Shown: one piece after another, positions 1-6,169 of the stretch | Numbering within the stretch: position 1 is the first letter of the stretch | Layout of the letters: every line of letters starts with the position of its first letter | From: Thermoanaerobacterales bacterium | Lineage (GTDB): Bacteria; Actinomycetota; Acidimicrobiia; Acidimicrobiales; JACDCH01 | NCBI GenBank assembly: GCA_017577565.1 | Contig: PKRH01000129.1 | Location: forward strand, 1-8,989 | Length of the DNA stretch: 8,989 nt | Direction: 5' to 3' | Notes under the pieces: model-generated | Database searches by the model: none | The model's input: the letters and a program-made list of their open reading frames with translations, nothing else | Told to the model about the DNA's origin: nothing | Translations under genes and position numbers: made by a program

Positions 1-90
1 ACTGCATTGTTTATTTTTTTTTTCAAAGCAGAAGCGGCGATGCGTTTTTTCTGCCTCTCGTGGGGGCTGGGAGATGTATATAAGAGACGG
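1..90 (+). other. Illumina P7/Nextera adapter contamination (not genomic)
   Basis: Bases 72-90 match the 19-nt Nextera mosaic end AGATGTGTATAAGAGACAG at 17 of 19 positions. Just before them, bases 57-71 resemble the Nextera read-2 adapter core CTCGTGGGCTCGG with small insertions. Bases 24-44 resemble the start of the P7 primer (CAAGCAGAAG then CGGC), and bases 45-56, a T-run plus CTGCCT, sit where the i7 index belongs. The parts occur in the correct P7, index, adapter, mosaic-end order, which is the order expected at the end of a tagmented library molecule. The hyperactive mosaic end is a laboratory hybrid, so a natural Tn5 end is not a good alternative. The T-rich composition also contrasts sharply with the GC-rich remainder. 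The scattered mismatches suggest a noisy read. Bases 1-23 are T-rich and unassigned. Any open frame crossing this segment is artificial. Confidence 0.92.
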
Positions 91-288
91 CCCCCGCTCC
101 GCCCCCCCCCCGGGCGGCTACGCGGGCCCGGCGCCCCCTGGGCGCGCGCCGGGGCGGGCAGGCGGGAGGCCGGCCGCCTCGTCGTCAGCGCCGTCTACGA
201 GCTGCGGCGCCGGGGGGCGCGGGCCGCCTGCGTGGCGGTGTCCTCCGACCCCCGCACGGGCGCCGCGCTCGTGCTCGAGCTGCTGTAG
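91..288 (+). CDS. Possible 3' fragment of a thiolase-like gene (uncertain)
   Basis: A plus-strand frame is open from the adapter junction to a TAG at 286-288. Its last 38 or so residues read like a real protein end: GRLVVSAVYELRRRGAR, then a hydrophobic stretch and GAALVLELL. The ELRRRGAR helix followed by a strand and a final VLE recalls the C-terminus of acetyl-CoA acetyltransferases, where a HPxGASG motif precedes an arginine-rich helix. Here the corresponding PWARAGAG is only an approximate match, and the glycine-rich CxGGG segment of thiolases is absent. The stretch lies beside the contaminated contig end and includes long C and G runs, so base errors are likely. It overlaps the last 94 bases of cbiZ in the opposite direction with third positions opposite one another, so both strands show GC-rich wobble positions and codon bias cannot decide between them. 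It could be only an antisense shadow. Confidence 0.3.
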   Translation, partial: PPLRPPPGRLRGPGAPWARAGAGRREAGRLVVSAVYELRRRGARAACVAVSSDPRTGAALVLELL

Positions 289-962
289 CCGCCCGGGACC
301 GAGGACCGGGCCAGGAACCGGGCGGTGCCCTCGGCCACCGCGGCGTGCACCGCCCGGGCCAGCCGGGCGCCCCACGGTGAGCGGGGCCCGCCGAACGGCT
401 CGGTGCCGCCGGGCGGGCAGCAGACGACGATCGCGTCCGAGGCGGTGCCGGTGCCGGGGACGCCGGCCTCCAGCAGCGCCTGCACCTTCGCCTCGGTGGC
501 GGTGGCGACCGCGTTCACCAGCGCGGCGTCGGTCAGCGGCGCCGGCACCGCGCAGACCAGGTTCACGGTCCCCGGCCGCCACCGGGTCCAGGTGCCGTCC
601 GGCGCCGCCGCCCACGTCGGGTGGGTCAGGCCCACGGTCGCCGCGCACCAGGCCCCGCCGTCCTCCCCCGTGGACAGGTCCAGCACCCGGGCGGCGGTCA
701 GCAGCCCGGTCCCCGCGCCGGCCGGCAGGCCGAGCGCGCCGGCGATCTCGGCCAGGTGCACCTCGGGGTCGAGGCGCCCGTAGTCGAGCGCCACCTCGGC
801 GTTGATCACCCAGCGGCGCTCGCCGACGCCCCCGCCGAGGGGGCCCGAGGAGGCGCAGCGGAGCGGCCGGTCCGCGCACCAGACGAGGACCGGCCGCTCC
901 CCGTCGCCGTCGGCCCAACTGGCCCGGCGCGGCTCGGGCGGCGGCACCGCGGGCGGGGGCAC
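195..962 (-). CDS. cbiZ: Adenosylcobinamide amidohydrolase CbiZ
   Basis: CbiZ cleaves the amide bond of adenosylcobinamide to give adenosylcobyric acid, allowing salvaged incomplete corrinoids to re-enter nucleotide-loop assembly in the cytoplasm. From the chosen start the product is 255 residues. Family hallmarks are visible in order: WVINAEV (51-57), TAARVLDL (89-96), TVGLTHP (109-115), GTVNLV (131-136), the strongly conserved LTDAALVNAVATATEAK (143-159) and TGTASDAIVV (171-180). The GTG at 962 lies 8 bp beyond the cobO stop behind GAGGG, and no ATG is present in frame near it, so GTG is preferred. A second in-frame GTG lies at 947. The conserved fold appears to end near residue 219. The last 36 or so residues are a Ser/Ala/Arg-rich tail overlapping a plausible opposite-strand gene end, so the true stop may be affected by sequence errors near the contig edge. 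It is the last gene of the riboswitch-led operon. Confidence 0.88.
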   Translation of the reverse strand: MPPPAVPPPEPRRASWADGDGERPVLVWCADRPLRCASSGPLGGGVGERRWVINAEVALDYGRLDPEVHLAEIAGALGLPAGAGTGLLTAARVLDLSTGEDGGAWCAATVGLTHPTWAAAPDGTWTRWRPGTVNLVCAVPAPLTDAALVNAVATATEAKVQALLEAGVPGTGTASDAIVVCCPPGGTEPFGGPRSPWGARLARAVHAAVAEGTARFLARSSVPGGYSSSSTSAAPVRGSEDTATQAARAPRRRSS

Positions 963-970
963 CTCGACCC

Positions 971-1555
971 TCAGTAGTCGATGCCCTTCATGGCGTGGAC
1001 ACCGGTGTCGTAGGCGTGCTTCACCTTGCGCACCTCGCTGACCGTGTCGGCGACCTCGACCAGCGGTGCCGGCGCGTCCCGTCCGGTGCAGACCACGTTG
1101 ACCGTCGGCGGCCGGCCGGCGATGGCGGCCACGACCTCGTCGGTGTCGATCCAGCCCCAGTTCATGGGGTAGGTGACCTCGTCGAGCACGACCAGGCGGT
1201 GCTCGCCGGCGGCGATGAGGGCGGCCGCGTGCCGCCACGCCGCCCTCGCCGCGGCCTCGTCCTCGGAGAGGTCCTCGGACTCCCAGGTGAAGCCCTCGCC
1301 GATGGCGAACCAGTCGACGCCCAGGCGGTCGCGGCAGACCTTCTCCTCGCCGACCCGCCAGCGCCCGCTCTTCACGAACTGCACGACCGCCACCGGCCAG
1401 CCGCGGGCCACCGCCCGCAGCACGACCCCGAAGGCCGAGCTCGACTTGCCCTTGCCGTCGCCGGTCAGCACCAGCACGACCGAGCCGACCCGCCGCCGGG
1501 GCGGGCCCGTGTGCTCGGTCGGCACCACGGTCGGGTCGTCGCGCCGCGGGCTCAC
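971..1555 (-). CDS. cobO: Cob(I)yrinic acid a,c-diamide adenosyltransferase CobO
   Basis: CobO transfers the 5'-deoxyadenosyl group of ATP to the cobalt of corrinoids (EC 2.5.1.17), making the adenosylated forms used by downstream steps, including the CbiZ substrate. The product is 194 residues, close to the usual length of about 200. It carries the family P-loop GDGKGKSS at 32-39, with Ser where many homologues have Thr. A Walker B-like strand VVLDEVTYPMNWGW and the C-terminal KVKHAYDTGVHAMKGIDY are typical of CobO/BtuR, and they exclude the unrelated PduO and EutT types. The GTG start at 1555 overlaps the ATPase stop as GTGA, indicating translational coupling. The first 22 or so residues are Pro/Arg-rich and not conserved in the family. 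Being cotranscribed with a corrinoid importer and cbiZ, it most likely adenosylates imported cobinamide or cobalamin, although CobO proteins can also serve de novo synthesis. Confidence 0.95.
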   Translation of the reverse strand: MSPRRDDPTVVPTEHTGPPRRRVGSVVLVLTGDGKGKSSSAFGVVLRAVARGWPVAVVQFVKSGRWRVGEEKVCRDRLGVDWFAIGEGFTWESEDLSEDEAAARAAWRHAAALIAAGEHRLVVLDEVTYPMNWGWIDTDEVVAAIAGRPPTVNVVCTGRDAPAPLVEVADTVSEVRKVKHAYDTGVHAMKGIDY

Positions 1556-2337
1556 GGCTCCGCCACCTCCCGGTTCTCGCGGCGGGGCAGGACGACCGGG
1601 TGCCCGCCGTCGTGGATGACACGCACGTTGGCACCGTAGTGGCGGGCCAGGATCTCCTCGGTGAGGACCTCGTCCGCCGGGCCGTCGACGACCACCCGCC
1701 CGGCGTCGAGCAGCACGAGCCGGTCGGCGTACTGGCCGGCGAGGGTCAGGTCGTGCATGGTCGACACGACGGACAGGCCCCGGCTCCGCCGCAGCTCGTC
1801 GACCAGCTCGAGCACCTGCTGCTGGTGGCCGACGTCGAGCGCGGTCGTCGGCTCGTCGAGCAGCACGATCGGCGCCCCTTGGGCCAGCGCCCGGGCGATG
1901 AGCACCCGCTGGCGCTCGCCGCCCGAGAGGCTGGACACCACCCGGCCCGCCATCGGCACGAGGTCGAGCAGGGCCAGCGCGTCGTGCACGGCCGCCAGGT
2001 CCTGCGGCCCCTCGGCCCCGAGCGGGCGGATGTGGGGGGTGCGGCCGAGCAGCACGTAGTCGGCCACCGTGACGCCCTCGGGCACGACCGGGGTCTGGGG
2101 CACGAGCGCCACCAGCCGGGCCCGCTCGCGCCGGCGCAGCTCGCCGGCTGGCCGGTCGGCGATCACGAGCTCGCCCGCGCCCGGCGTGAGACCGGCCAGC
2201 CAGCGCAGCAGCGTCGTCTTGCCGGCCCCGTTGGGCCCGACGATCGACAGCCACTCGCCGTCGGCCACGGCGAGGTCGACGTCGCGCAGCACCGGCTTGC
2301 CGCCGAGGTCGACCGAGACGCCCCGGGCCCGGATCAC
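1552..2337 (-). CDS. btuD: Corrinoid ABC transporter ATPase, BtuD-like
   Basis: This is the cytoplasmic nucleotide-binding subunit that powers import through the neighbouring permease. The 261-residue product contains Walker A GPNGAGKTT (34-42), Q-loop Q81, ABC signature LSGGE (137-141), Walker B IVLLDE (157-162), D-loop TALD (165-168) and switch histidine H195. All the catalytic positions look intact. The sequence belongs to the FecE/BtuD/HmuV group serving iron-siderophore, haem and cobalamin importers, so the family alone does not settle the substrate. The cobalamin riboswitch upstream of the operon and the cobO and cbiZ genes that follow point to corrinoids. The GTG start at 2337 overlaps the permease stop as GTGA, and the stop overlaps the cobO start in the same way. 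The C-terminal region after about residue 225 (YGANVRVIHDGG and onward) is a short extension common in this subgroup. Confidence 0.93.
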   Translation of the reverse strand: MIRARGVSVDLGGKPVLRDVDLAVADGEWLSIVGPNGAGKTTLLRWLAGLTPGAGELVIADRPAGELRRRERARLVALVPQTPVVPEGVTVADYVLLGRTPHIRPLGAEGPQDLAAVHDALALLDLVPMAGRVVSSLSGGERQRVLIARALAQGAPIVLLDEPTTALDVGHQQQVLELVDELRRSRGLSVVSTMHDLTLAGQYADRLVLLDAGRVVVDGPADEVLTEEILARHYGANVRVIHDGGHPVVLPRRENREVAEP

Positions 2338-3389
2338 GACAGGACCCCCCGCCGCGAGGTGCGCAGCACGACGACGAAGAACGGCGCCCCGAAGAAGGCG
2401 GTGACGACGCCGATCGGCAGCTCGGCGGGCGACGCGATCGTCCGGGCCAGCAGGTCGGCCAGGACGAGGAACGCGCCGCCGAACAGCATCGACAGCGGCA
2501 CCACCACCCGGTGGCTGGCCCCGACGAGCAGCCGCACGGTGTGGGGGACGATGATGCCGACGAAGGCGATCAGGCCCGAGACCGACACCGCCGCGGCCGT
2601 GCCGAGCGAGGCGGCCACGACGATCAGCAGCCGGCTGCGCTGCGGGTGCAGGCCCAGCGTGCTGGCCTCGTCGTCGCCGACCGCCAGCACGTCGAGCGTC
2701 CGCCGCTGGGACAGCAGCACGGCGAAGCACACGACGGCGTAGGGCAGCAGCAGCCGCACCTCGCTCCAGCCTGCGGTGCTCAGCCGGCCGAGGATCCACA
2801 CGTAGACCTGGCGGACGGTGTCGAGGTTGCGCTGCTGGACGTAGGTCTGCGCCGCGGTGAGGAACGACGTCACCGCCACGCCGGCCAGGATCAGCGACGC
2901 GGTCGAGGTCCGCCCCGACCCGGCGGCGCCCAGCGCGTAGGTGAGCGCCACCGCCAGCATCGCCCCGGCGAAGGCGGCGACCGGCGCCGCGGCCGGGGTG
3001 CCGCTGCCCTCGGCGGCCCGCACGATGACGAGCGTGACCCCCAGCCCGGCGCCGGCCGCCGCCCCGAGCAGGTAGGGGTCGGCGAGCGGGTTGCGGAACA
3101 CGCCCTGGTAGCCGGCGCCGGCGGCCGAGAGCGTCGCCCCGACCAGCAGGCCGAGCACGACCCGGGGCAGCCGGATCTCCCGGACGATGTTGAGCTGGTT
3201 CGTCGTCAGGTCGGTGTCGAGCCCGAGGAGCAGCCGCACCACGTCGTCGGGCGCGATGGTGACGGGGCCGATCAGCAGCCCGGCACCGGCGGCGACGACG
3301 AGGGCGGCGATCCCGACCCCCAGCCACCCGGCCCGGAGGCGGGCGGTGCGGAGCGGGCCGGGCTCGCCGGCCGTCGTCAGGGCGGTCAC
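2334..3389 (-). CDS. btuC: Corrinoid ABC transporter permease, BtuC/FecCD family
   Basis: This is the inner-membrane channel subunit of a type II ABC importer and probably works as a homodimer with two BtuD-like ATPases. The 351-residue product has the expected length and many hydrophobic segments, about ten by eye, starting at residues 22-41. FecCD hallmarks are clear: RLPR (73-76), the GATLSAAGAGYQGVFRNPLA stretch (84-103) followed by DP, and late in the protein SGLIAFVGIIVPHTVRLL, which contains the coupling region contacting the ATPase. The GTG at 3389 was chosen because it overlaps the TGA of the binding-protein gene as GTGA. Upstream codons in this frame offer no better start. No second permease gene is present, consistent with the BtuCDF arrangement of one permease gene. 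Specificity for corrinoid is inferred from the operon, because iron-siderophore permeases look similar. Confidence 0.93.
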   Translation of the reverse strand: MTALTTAGEPGPLRTARLRAGWLGVGIAALVVAAGAGLLIGPVTIAPDDVVRLLLGLDTDLTTNQLNIVREIRLPRVVLGLLVGATLSAAGAGYQGVFRNPLADPYLLGAAAGAGLGVTLVIVRAAEGSGTPAAAPVAAFAGAMLAVALTYALGAAGSGRTSTASLILAGVAVTSFLTAAQTYVQQRNLDTVRQVYVWILGRLSTAGWSEVRLLLPYAVVCFAVLLSQRRTLDVLAVGDDEASTLGLHPQRSRLLIVVAASLGTAAAVSVSGLIAFVGIIVPHTVRLLVGASHRVVVPLSMLFGGAFLVLADLLARTIASPAELPIGVVTAFFGAPFFVVVLRTSRRGVLS

Positions 3390-4279
3390 GGCGCGTACGA
3401 CGCGGTGGCGTCGACGATCGTCCGCAGGAGGTCGACCACCCGCGGCCCCCAGCGGGACGCGACGTCCTCGTCCAGCTCGACCACCCGGCCCTCCCGCACG
3501 GCTGCCAGGTCGGCGAAGCCGGGCCGGGCGGCGAGGGTCTCGGCGTCCTGGCCGCAGCACTGGGCGTCGGCCAGGAAGATGAAGTCGGGGTCCGCCTCGA
3601 GGAGGAACTCCCGCGACAGCTGGGGGTACCCGCCGAACTCGCCGTTCGGGTCGGCGGCGTCGGCGACGTTCTCCAGGCCGGCCAGGGCGTAGAGCTCGCC
3701 GATGAACGTCTGCGAGGTGACCGTGTACAGCGTGTCGTCGAGCTCGTGGTAGTAGGTCGGCCGGACCTCCCGCTCGGGCACCTCCTGCAGGATCTCGTCG
3801 ATCTCCGCCCGCATCTCGTCCACCAGGTCGGCGGCCTCCTCGGCGTGACCGGTGACCTCGCCGACCTCCTCGATCTGCGCGAAGACCTCCTCGAGGGTGG
3901 CGGCGGCCGGCCCCTGGTAGACCTCGATGTCGAGCGCCTCGAGCCCGTCGACGACCTCGGGCGGCAGGTCGGACGCGACGACGAGGTCGGGGTCGTAGGA
4001 GGCGATGGCCTCGACGTTGGGCTCGTAGCCCGACAGGTCGGTGACCGGTGCGTCCTCCGGCCAGGTGCTGTACTCGTCGACGGCGACGACCTGGTCGCCG
4101 GCGCCGACGGCGTAGAGCGTCTCGGTCAGGCTCGGCGAGACCGACACGATCCGCTCGGGCGCGTCGGCCTCCTCGGCCGGGGCGGACGCCCCCTCGGCGT
4201 CCGACGAGCCGTCGCCGCAGGCCGCGAGCAGGGCGGCGACGGCCAGGGACACGACACCGAACGTGCGCTTCGCTCTCAT
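3386..4279 (-). CDS. btuF: Corrinoid-binding lipoprotein, BtuF-like
   Basis: This is the extracytoplasmic substrate-binding protein that captures corrinoid and delivers it to the permease. The 297-residue product starts with a lipoprotein signal peptide: basic MRAKR, a hydrophobic core, and lipobox LAAC with the lipidated cysteine at 21. An acidic, Ser/Ala-rich linker follows. The mature part begins with ERIVSVSPSLTETLYAVGAG, typical of the two-lobe Peripla_BP_2 fold, and continues with the conserved YEPNVEAIASYDPDLVV. A long helix (about TLEEVFAQIEEVGEV through RAEIDEILQEV) matches the rigid interlobe helix of this class. A Cys-Cys pair in DAQCCGQD (codons at 3554-3559) is unusual for a secreted lipoprotein. 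The ATG at 4279 is preferred over upstream frame extension because AGGAGG lies 5 nt before it and the signal peptide starts there. It is the first gene after the riboswitch and its stop overlaps btuC. Confidence 0.93.
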   Translation of the reverse strand: MRAKRTFGVVSLAVAALLAACGDGSSDAEGASAPAEEADAPERIVSVSPSLTETLYAVGAGDQVVAVDEYSTWPEDAPVTDLSGYEPNVEAIASYDPDLVVASDLPPEVVDGLEALDIEVYQGPAAATLEEVFAQIEEVGEVTGHAEEAADLVDEMRAEIDEILQEVPEREVRPTYYHELDDTLYTVTSQTFIGELYALAGLENVADAADPNGEFGGYPQLSREFLLEADPDFIFLADAQCCGQDAETLAARPGFADLAAVREGRVVELDEDVASRWGPRVVDLLRTIVDATASYAP

Positions 4280-4284
4280 GGGAA

Positions 4285-4290
4285 CCTCCT
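4285..4290 (-). promoter_or_regulatory. Strong Shine-Dalgarno of btuF
   Basis: AGGAGG lies 5 nt before the ATG at 4279 and is a near-perfect anti-16S match. It fixes the btuF start and overlaps the 3' arm of the sequestering hairpin described separately. None of the other genes here has so strong a site. Confidence 0.85.
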
Positions 4291-4334
4291 GTCGTCCGAG
4301 GGTGCGGGCAGTCGACGACAGGACGCCCCTGTCG
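4288..4334 (-). promoter_or_regulatory. Mutually exclusive sequester/antisequester hairpins in btuF leader
   Basis: In the minus-strand transcript CCUGUCGUC (4322 to 4314) can pair perfectly over 9 bp with GACGACAGG (4296 to 4288), closing a 17-nt loop and burying half of the AGGAGG ribosome site. The same CCUGUCG (4322 to 4316) can instead pair with CGACAGG (4334 to 4328) over 7 bp with a 5-nt loop, leaving the ribosome site free. Only one of the two structures can form at a time. Lying between the cobalamin aptamer and the start codon, this is the expected position of an expression platform for translational control. The pairings are read from the sequence. The switching mechanism is inferred. 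Confidence 0.65.
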
Positions 4335-4363
4335 CGAACCGCGCCCGTCCTCGCGAGCTGGTT

Positions 4364-4466
4364 CGTCACGCTGGCGGCAGGCGACCTGGCTCCCCCCGCC
4401 GGAGCGGGGGTCACAGTTGCGGGACAGCGCCGGTTTCGGACCGGACTTCGCTGCCGACAGCAGACG
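4364..4466 (-). ncRNA. Cobalamin riboswitch aptamer
   Basis: The minus strand contains the B12-box core CCCGCAACTGTGA (4423 to 4411), preceded by a GAAGTCCGG...ACCGGCGCTGT element and followed by a GC-rich hairpin (CCCCCGC/GCGGGGG, loop TCCG, within 4392-4410). It is closed by AGCCAGGTCGCCTGCC (4391 to 4376), a close match to the conserved GCCAGGA-G-CCTGCC closing segment. An outer helix can form: CGTC and GCTG (4466-4463, 4461-4458) pair with CAGC and GACG (4373-4370, 4367-4364). Next to it CGGCAG (4456-4451) pairs with CTGCCG (4380-4375). These features fit the cobalamin aptamer family (Rfam RF00174), which binds adenosylcobalamin or related forms and represses downstream genes. Its place before btuFCD-cobO-cbiZ is typical. 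Exact boundaries are by eye. Confidence 0.93.
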
Positions 4467-4471
4467 ACAGG

Positions 4472-4501
4472 ACGTTACGCGGACGGCGACCCGGCGTCCA
4501 A
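4472..4501 (-). promoter_or_regulatory. Candidate promoter of the btuFCD-cobO-cbiZ operon
   Basis: A -35-like TTGGAC (4501 to 4496) and a -10-like TAACGT (4477 to 4472, fitting TANNNT) are separated by 18 bp. Transcription would start near 4465, almost exactly at the 5' strand of the riboswitch's outer helix, and this agreement supports the call. The -10 overlaps one copy of a 12-bp direct repeat (4463-4474). Confidence 0.5.
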
Positions 4502-4526
4502 TGACCTGATCGGAGCGTGCGCGCCG

Positions 4527-4542
4527 CCGGGATCGCGCCCGG
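4527..4542 (-). terminator. Weak hairpin after the acyl-CoA synthetase gene
   Basis: CCGGG and CCCGG arms around a 6-nt loop lie one base after the TGA of the acyl-CoA synthetase gene. There is no U-tract and the stem is only 5 bp, so a terminator role is tentative. It would separate this gene from the riboswitch-led operon on the same strand. Confidence 0.25.
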
Positions 4543-4543
4543 T

Positions 4544-6151
4544 TCAGTGCACGTTGCGGTCGGTGCCCGCCCAGTAGCGGGCCCGCAGTGCCTTCTTGTC
4601 GGCCTTGCCCAGCGGGCTGACCGGGATCTCGTCGACGAAGTCGACCGACTTCGGCGCGTGGACCGAGCCCTTGGCCTCCTTGACCAGCGCGATGAGCTCC
4701 TCGGCCTCGACCGAGGCCCCCGGCCGGAGGACGACGACGGCCTTGACGGCCTCGCCCCAGCGGTCGTCGGGCACGCCGATGACGGCCACGTTGGCGACCG
4801 CGGGGTGCGACGAGATCACGTCCTCGACCTCGCGGGGGAAGACGTTGAACCCGCCGGTGACGATCATGTCCTTCTTGCGGTCGACGATCGTCAGGTAGCC
4901 GTCCTCGTCCTCCCGGGCGATGTCGCCCGTGTGCAGCCACCCGCCGGCGAGGGCCTCGGCGGTCTGGTCGGGCTTGTTCCAGTAGCCCGACATGACGAGC
5001 GGGCCGCGCACGCAGATCTCCCCCGGCTCGCCCCGGGGCACCTCGTTGAGGTCGTCGTCGAGCAGCTTGACGTGGACCCACGGCACCGGGCGGCCGCAGC
5101 TGGCGAGCCGGTCGAGGTCGTCGACGTCGTGCTCGTCGCGCCGCAGCACGCAGATGGTCATCGGCGCCTCGGCCTGGCCGTAGTACTGGAAGAAGATCGG
5201 CCCGAGGCGCTGGATGGCCTCCCGCAGCCGGCTGGGCGACATGGCGGCGGCGCCGTAGTAGACGATCTCGAGGCTGGACAGGTCCCGCTTGTCGAAGTCG
5301 GGGTGGTCCAGCAGCGCGTAGAGCATCGTCGGCACGACCATCGTGGCCGTGATGCGCTCGCGCTCGATGGTCTCCAGCACCAGCCCGGGCTCGAAGTAGG
5401 GCACGACGACGAGCGACCCGCCCCTCAGCAGCACCGGCACGAAGAAGGCGGCGCCGGCGTGGCTGAGCGGCGTGCACATGAGGAACTTGGGCGCGTCGGG
5501 CCACTCCCACTCGGCCATCTGGATGGCGGTCATGGTGGCGGCCGAGCGGTACGACCCCATGACGCCCTTGGGCTTGCCGGTCGTGCCGCCGGTGTAGGCC
5601 AGGCCGGGCACGTCCTCGGGGTCGACGTCGGGCGCGACGAGCGGCTCGGGGTCGAAGCCCTGGGCCAGCGCGATGTAGTCGTCGCCCGCCTCGTGGGGGC
5701 CGAAGGCCAGCAGGTTCTTCAGGCCCGGCACCCGCTCGGCGAGCTGGGCGGCCCGGTCGCCGAAGAACTGGGGGTCGTAGACCAGCGTCTCGATGCCCGC
5801 GTCCTCGAGGATGTACGCGTGGTCGTCGAGCGACCCGAGCGGGTGCAGGGGCGTCGTCCGGGTGCCGACGATCATCGAGGCCCCGAGGTTGAACAGCACC
5901 TCGGGCCGGTTGAGGGCCAGCACGGCCAGGGGGCTGCCCTTGCCCAGGCCCTTCGACCGCAGCGCCTGCGCGTAGCGGCTGATCTCGTCGCGCACCTGGC
6001 GCCCGGTCAGCACGTCGCCGTCGATGTGGACGGCCGGCCGGTCGAGGTTGCGCTCGAGCGCGGTGACGAGCAGGTCGGGCAGCAGCGGCGGGCGGTGCAG
6101 GCGCGCTGCCTCGGCGGCGTGGTCGGACGTGGACGTACCCGCGACGGTCAC
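4544..6151 (-). CDS. Acyl-CoA synthetase, ANL (AMP-forming) family
   Basis: It is predicted to activate a carboxylic acid with ATP to an acyl-AMP and then to the CoA thioester in the cytoplasm, feeding beta-oxidation or another CoA pathway. The 535-residue product is full length for FadD-like ligases. Visible motifs are the phosphate-binding loop YTGGTTGKPKG (186-196), the adenine region YYGAAAMS, YYGQAEAP in place of the more usual YGxTE, the hinge-region stretch TGDIAREDEDGYLTIVDRKK, GGFNVFPREVE, and the C-terminal catalytic lysine K516 in SPLGKADKK. The acid substrate cannot be read from the sequence: medium or long fatty acids, aryl acids or sterol side chains are all possible. The start is GTG at 6151 with GGGGGAG about 5 nt before it. 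A perfect palindrome 18 bp upstream suggests TetR-type control. It is separated from btuF by 264 bp and is probably an independent transcript. Confidence 0.92.
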   Translation of the reverse strand: MTVAGTSTSDHAAEAARLHRPPLLPDLLVTALERNLDRPAVHIDGDVLTGRQVRDEISRYAQALRSKGLGKGSPLAVLALNRPEVLFNLGASMIVGTRTTPLHPLGSLDDHAYILEDAGIETLVYDPQFFGDRAAQLAERVPGLKNLLAFGPHEAGDDYIALAQGFDPEPLVAPDVDPEDVPGLAYTGGTTGKPKGVMGSYRSAATMTAIQMAEWEWPDAPKFLMCTPLSHAGAAFFVPVLLRGGSLVVVPYFEPGLVLETIERERITATMVVPTMLYALLDHPDFDKRDLSSLEIVYYGAAAMSPSRLREAIQRLGPIFFQYYGQAEAPMTICVLRRDEHDVDDLDRLASCGRPVPWVHVKLLDDDLNEVPRGEPGEICVRGPLVMSGYWNKPDQTAEALAGGWLHTGDIAREDEDGYLTIVDRKKDMIVTGGFNVFPREVEDVISSHPAVANVAVIGVPDDRWGEAVKAVVVLRPGASVEAEELIALVKEAKGSVHAPKSVDFVDEIPVSPLGKADKKALRARYWAGTDRNVH

Positions 6152-6169
6152 AGCCTCTCCCCCTCCGTA

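Noticed and set aside
72..90. Natural Tn5/IS50 transposon end
   Set aside because: The match is to the engineered hybrid mosaic end, and it is directly preceded by P7 and read-2 adapter sequence. This indicates library adapter, not an insertion sequence.
325..783. Long plus-strand frames opposite cbiZ
   Set aside because: They are Pro/Arg/Ala-rich antisense shadows of GC-rich coding sequence without recognisable motifs, whereas the minus strand encodes clear CbiZ motifs.
1552..4279. Iron-siderophore or haem ABC importer
   Set aside because: The subunit families are shared with iron uptake, but the cobalamin riboswitch and the cobO and cbiZ genes in the same operon favour corrinoid transport.
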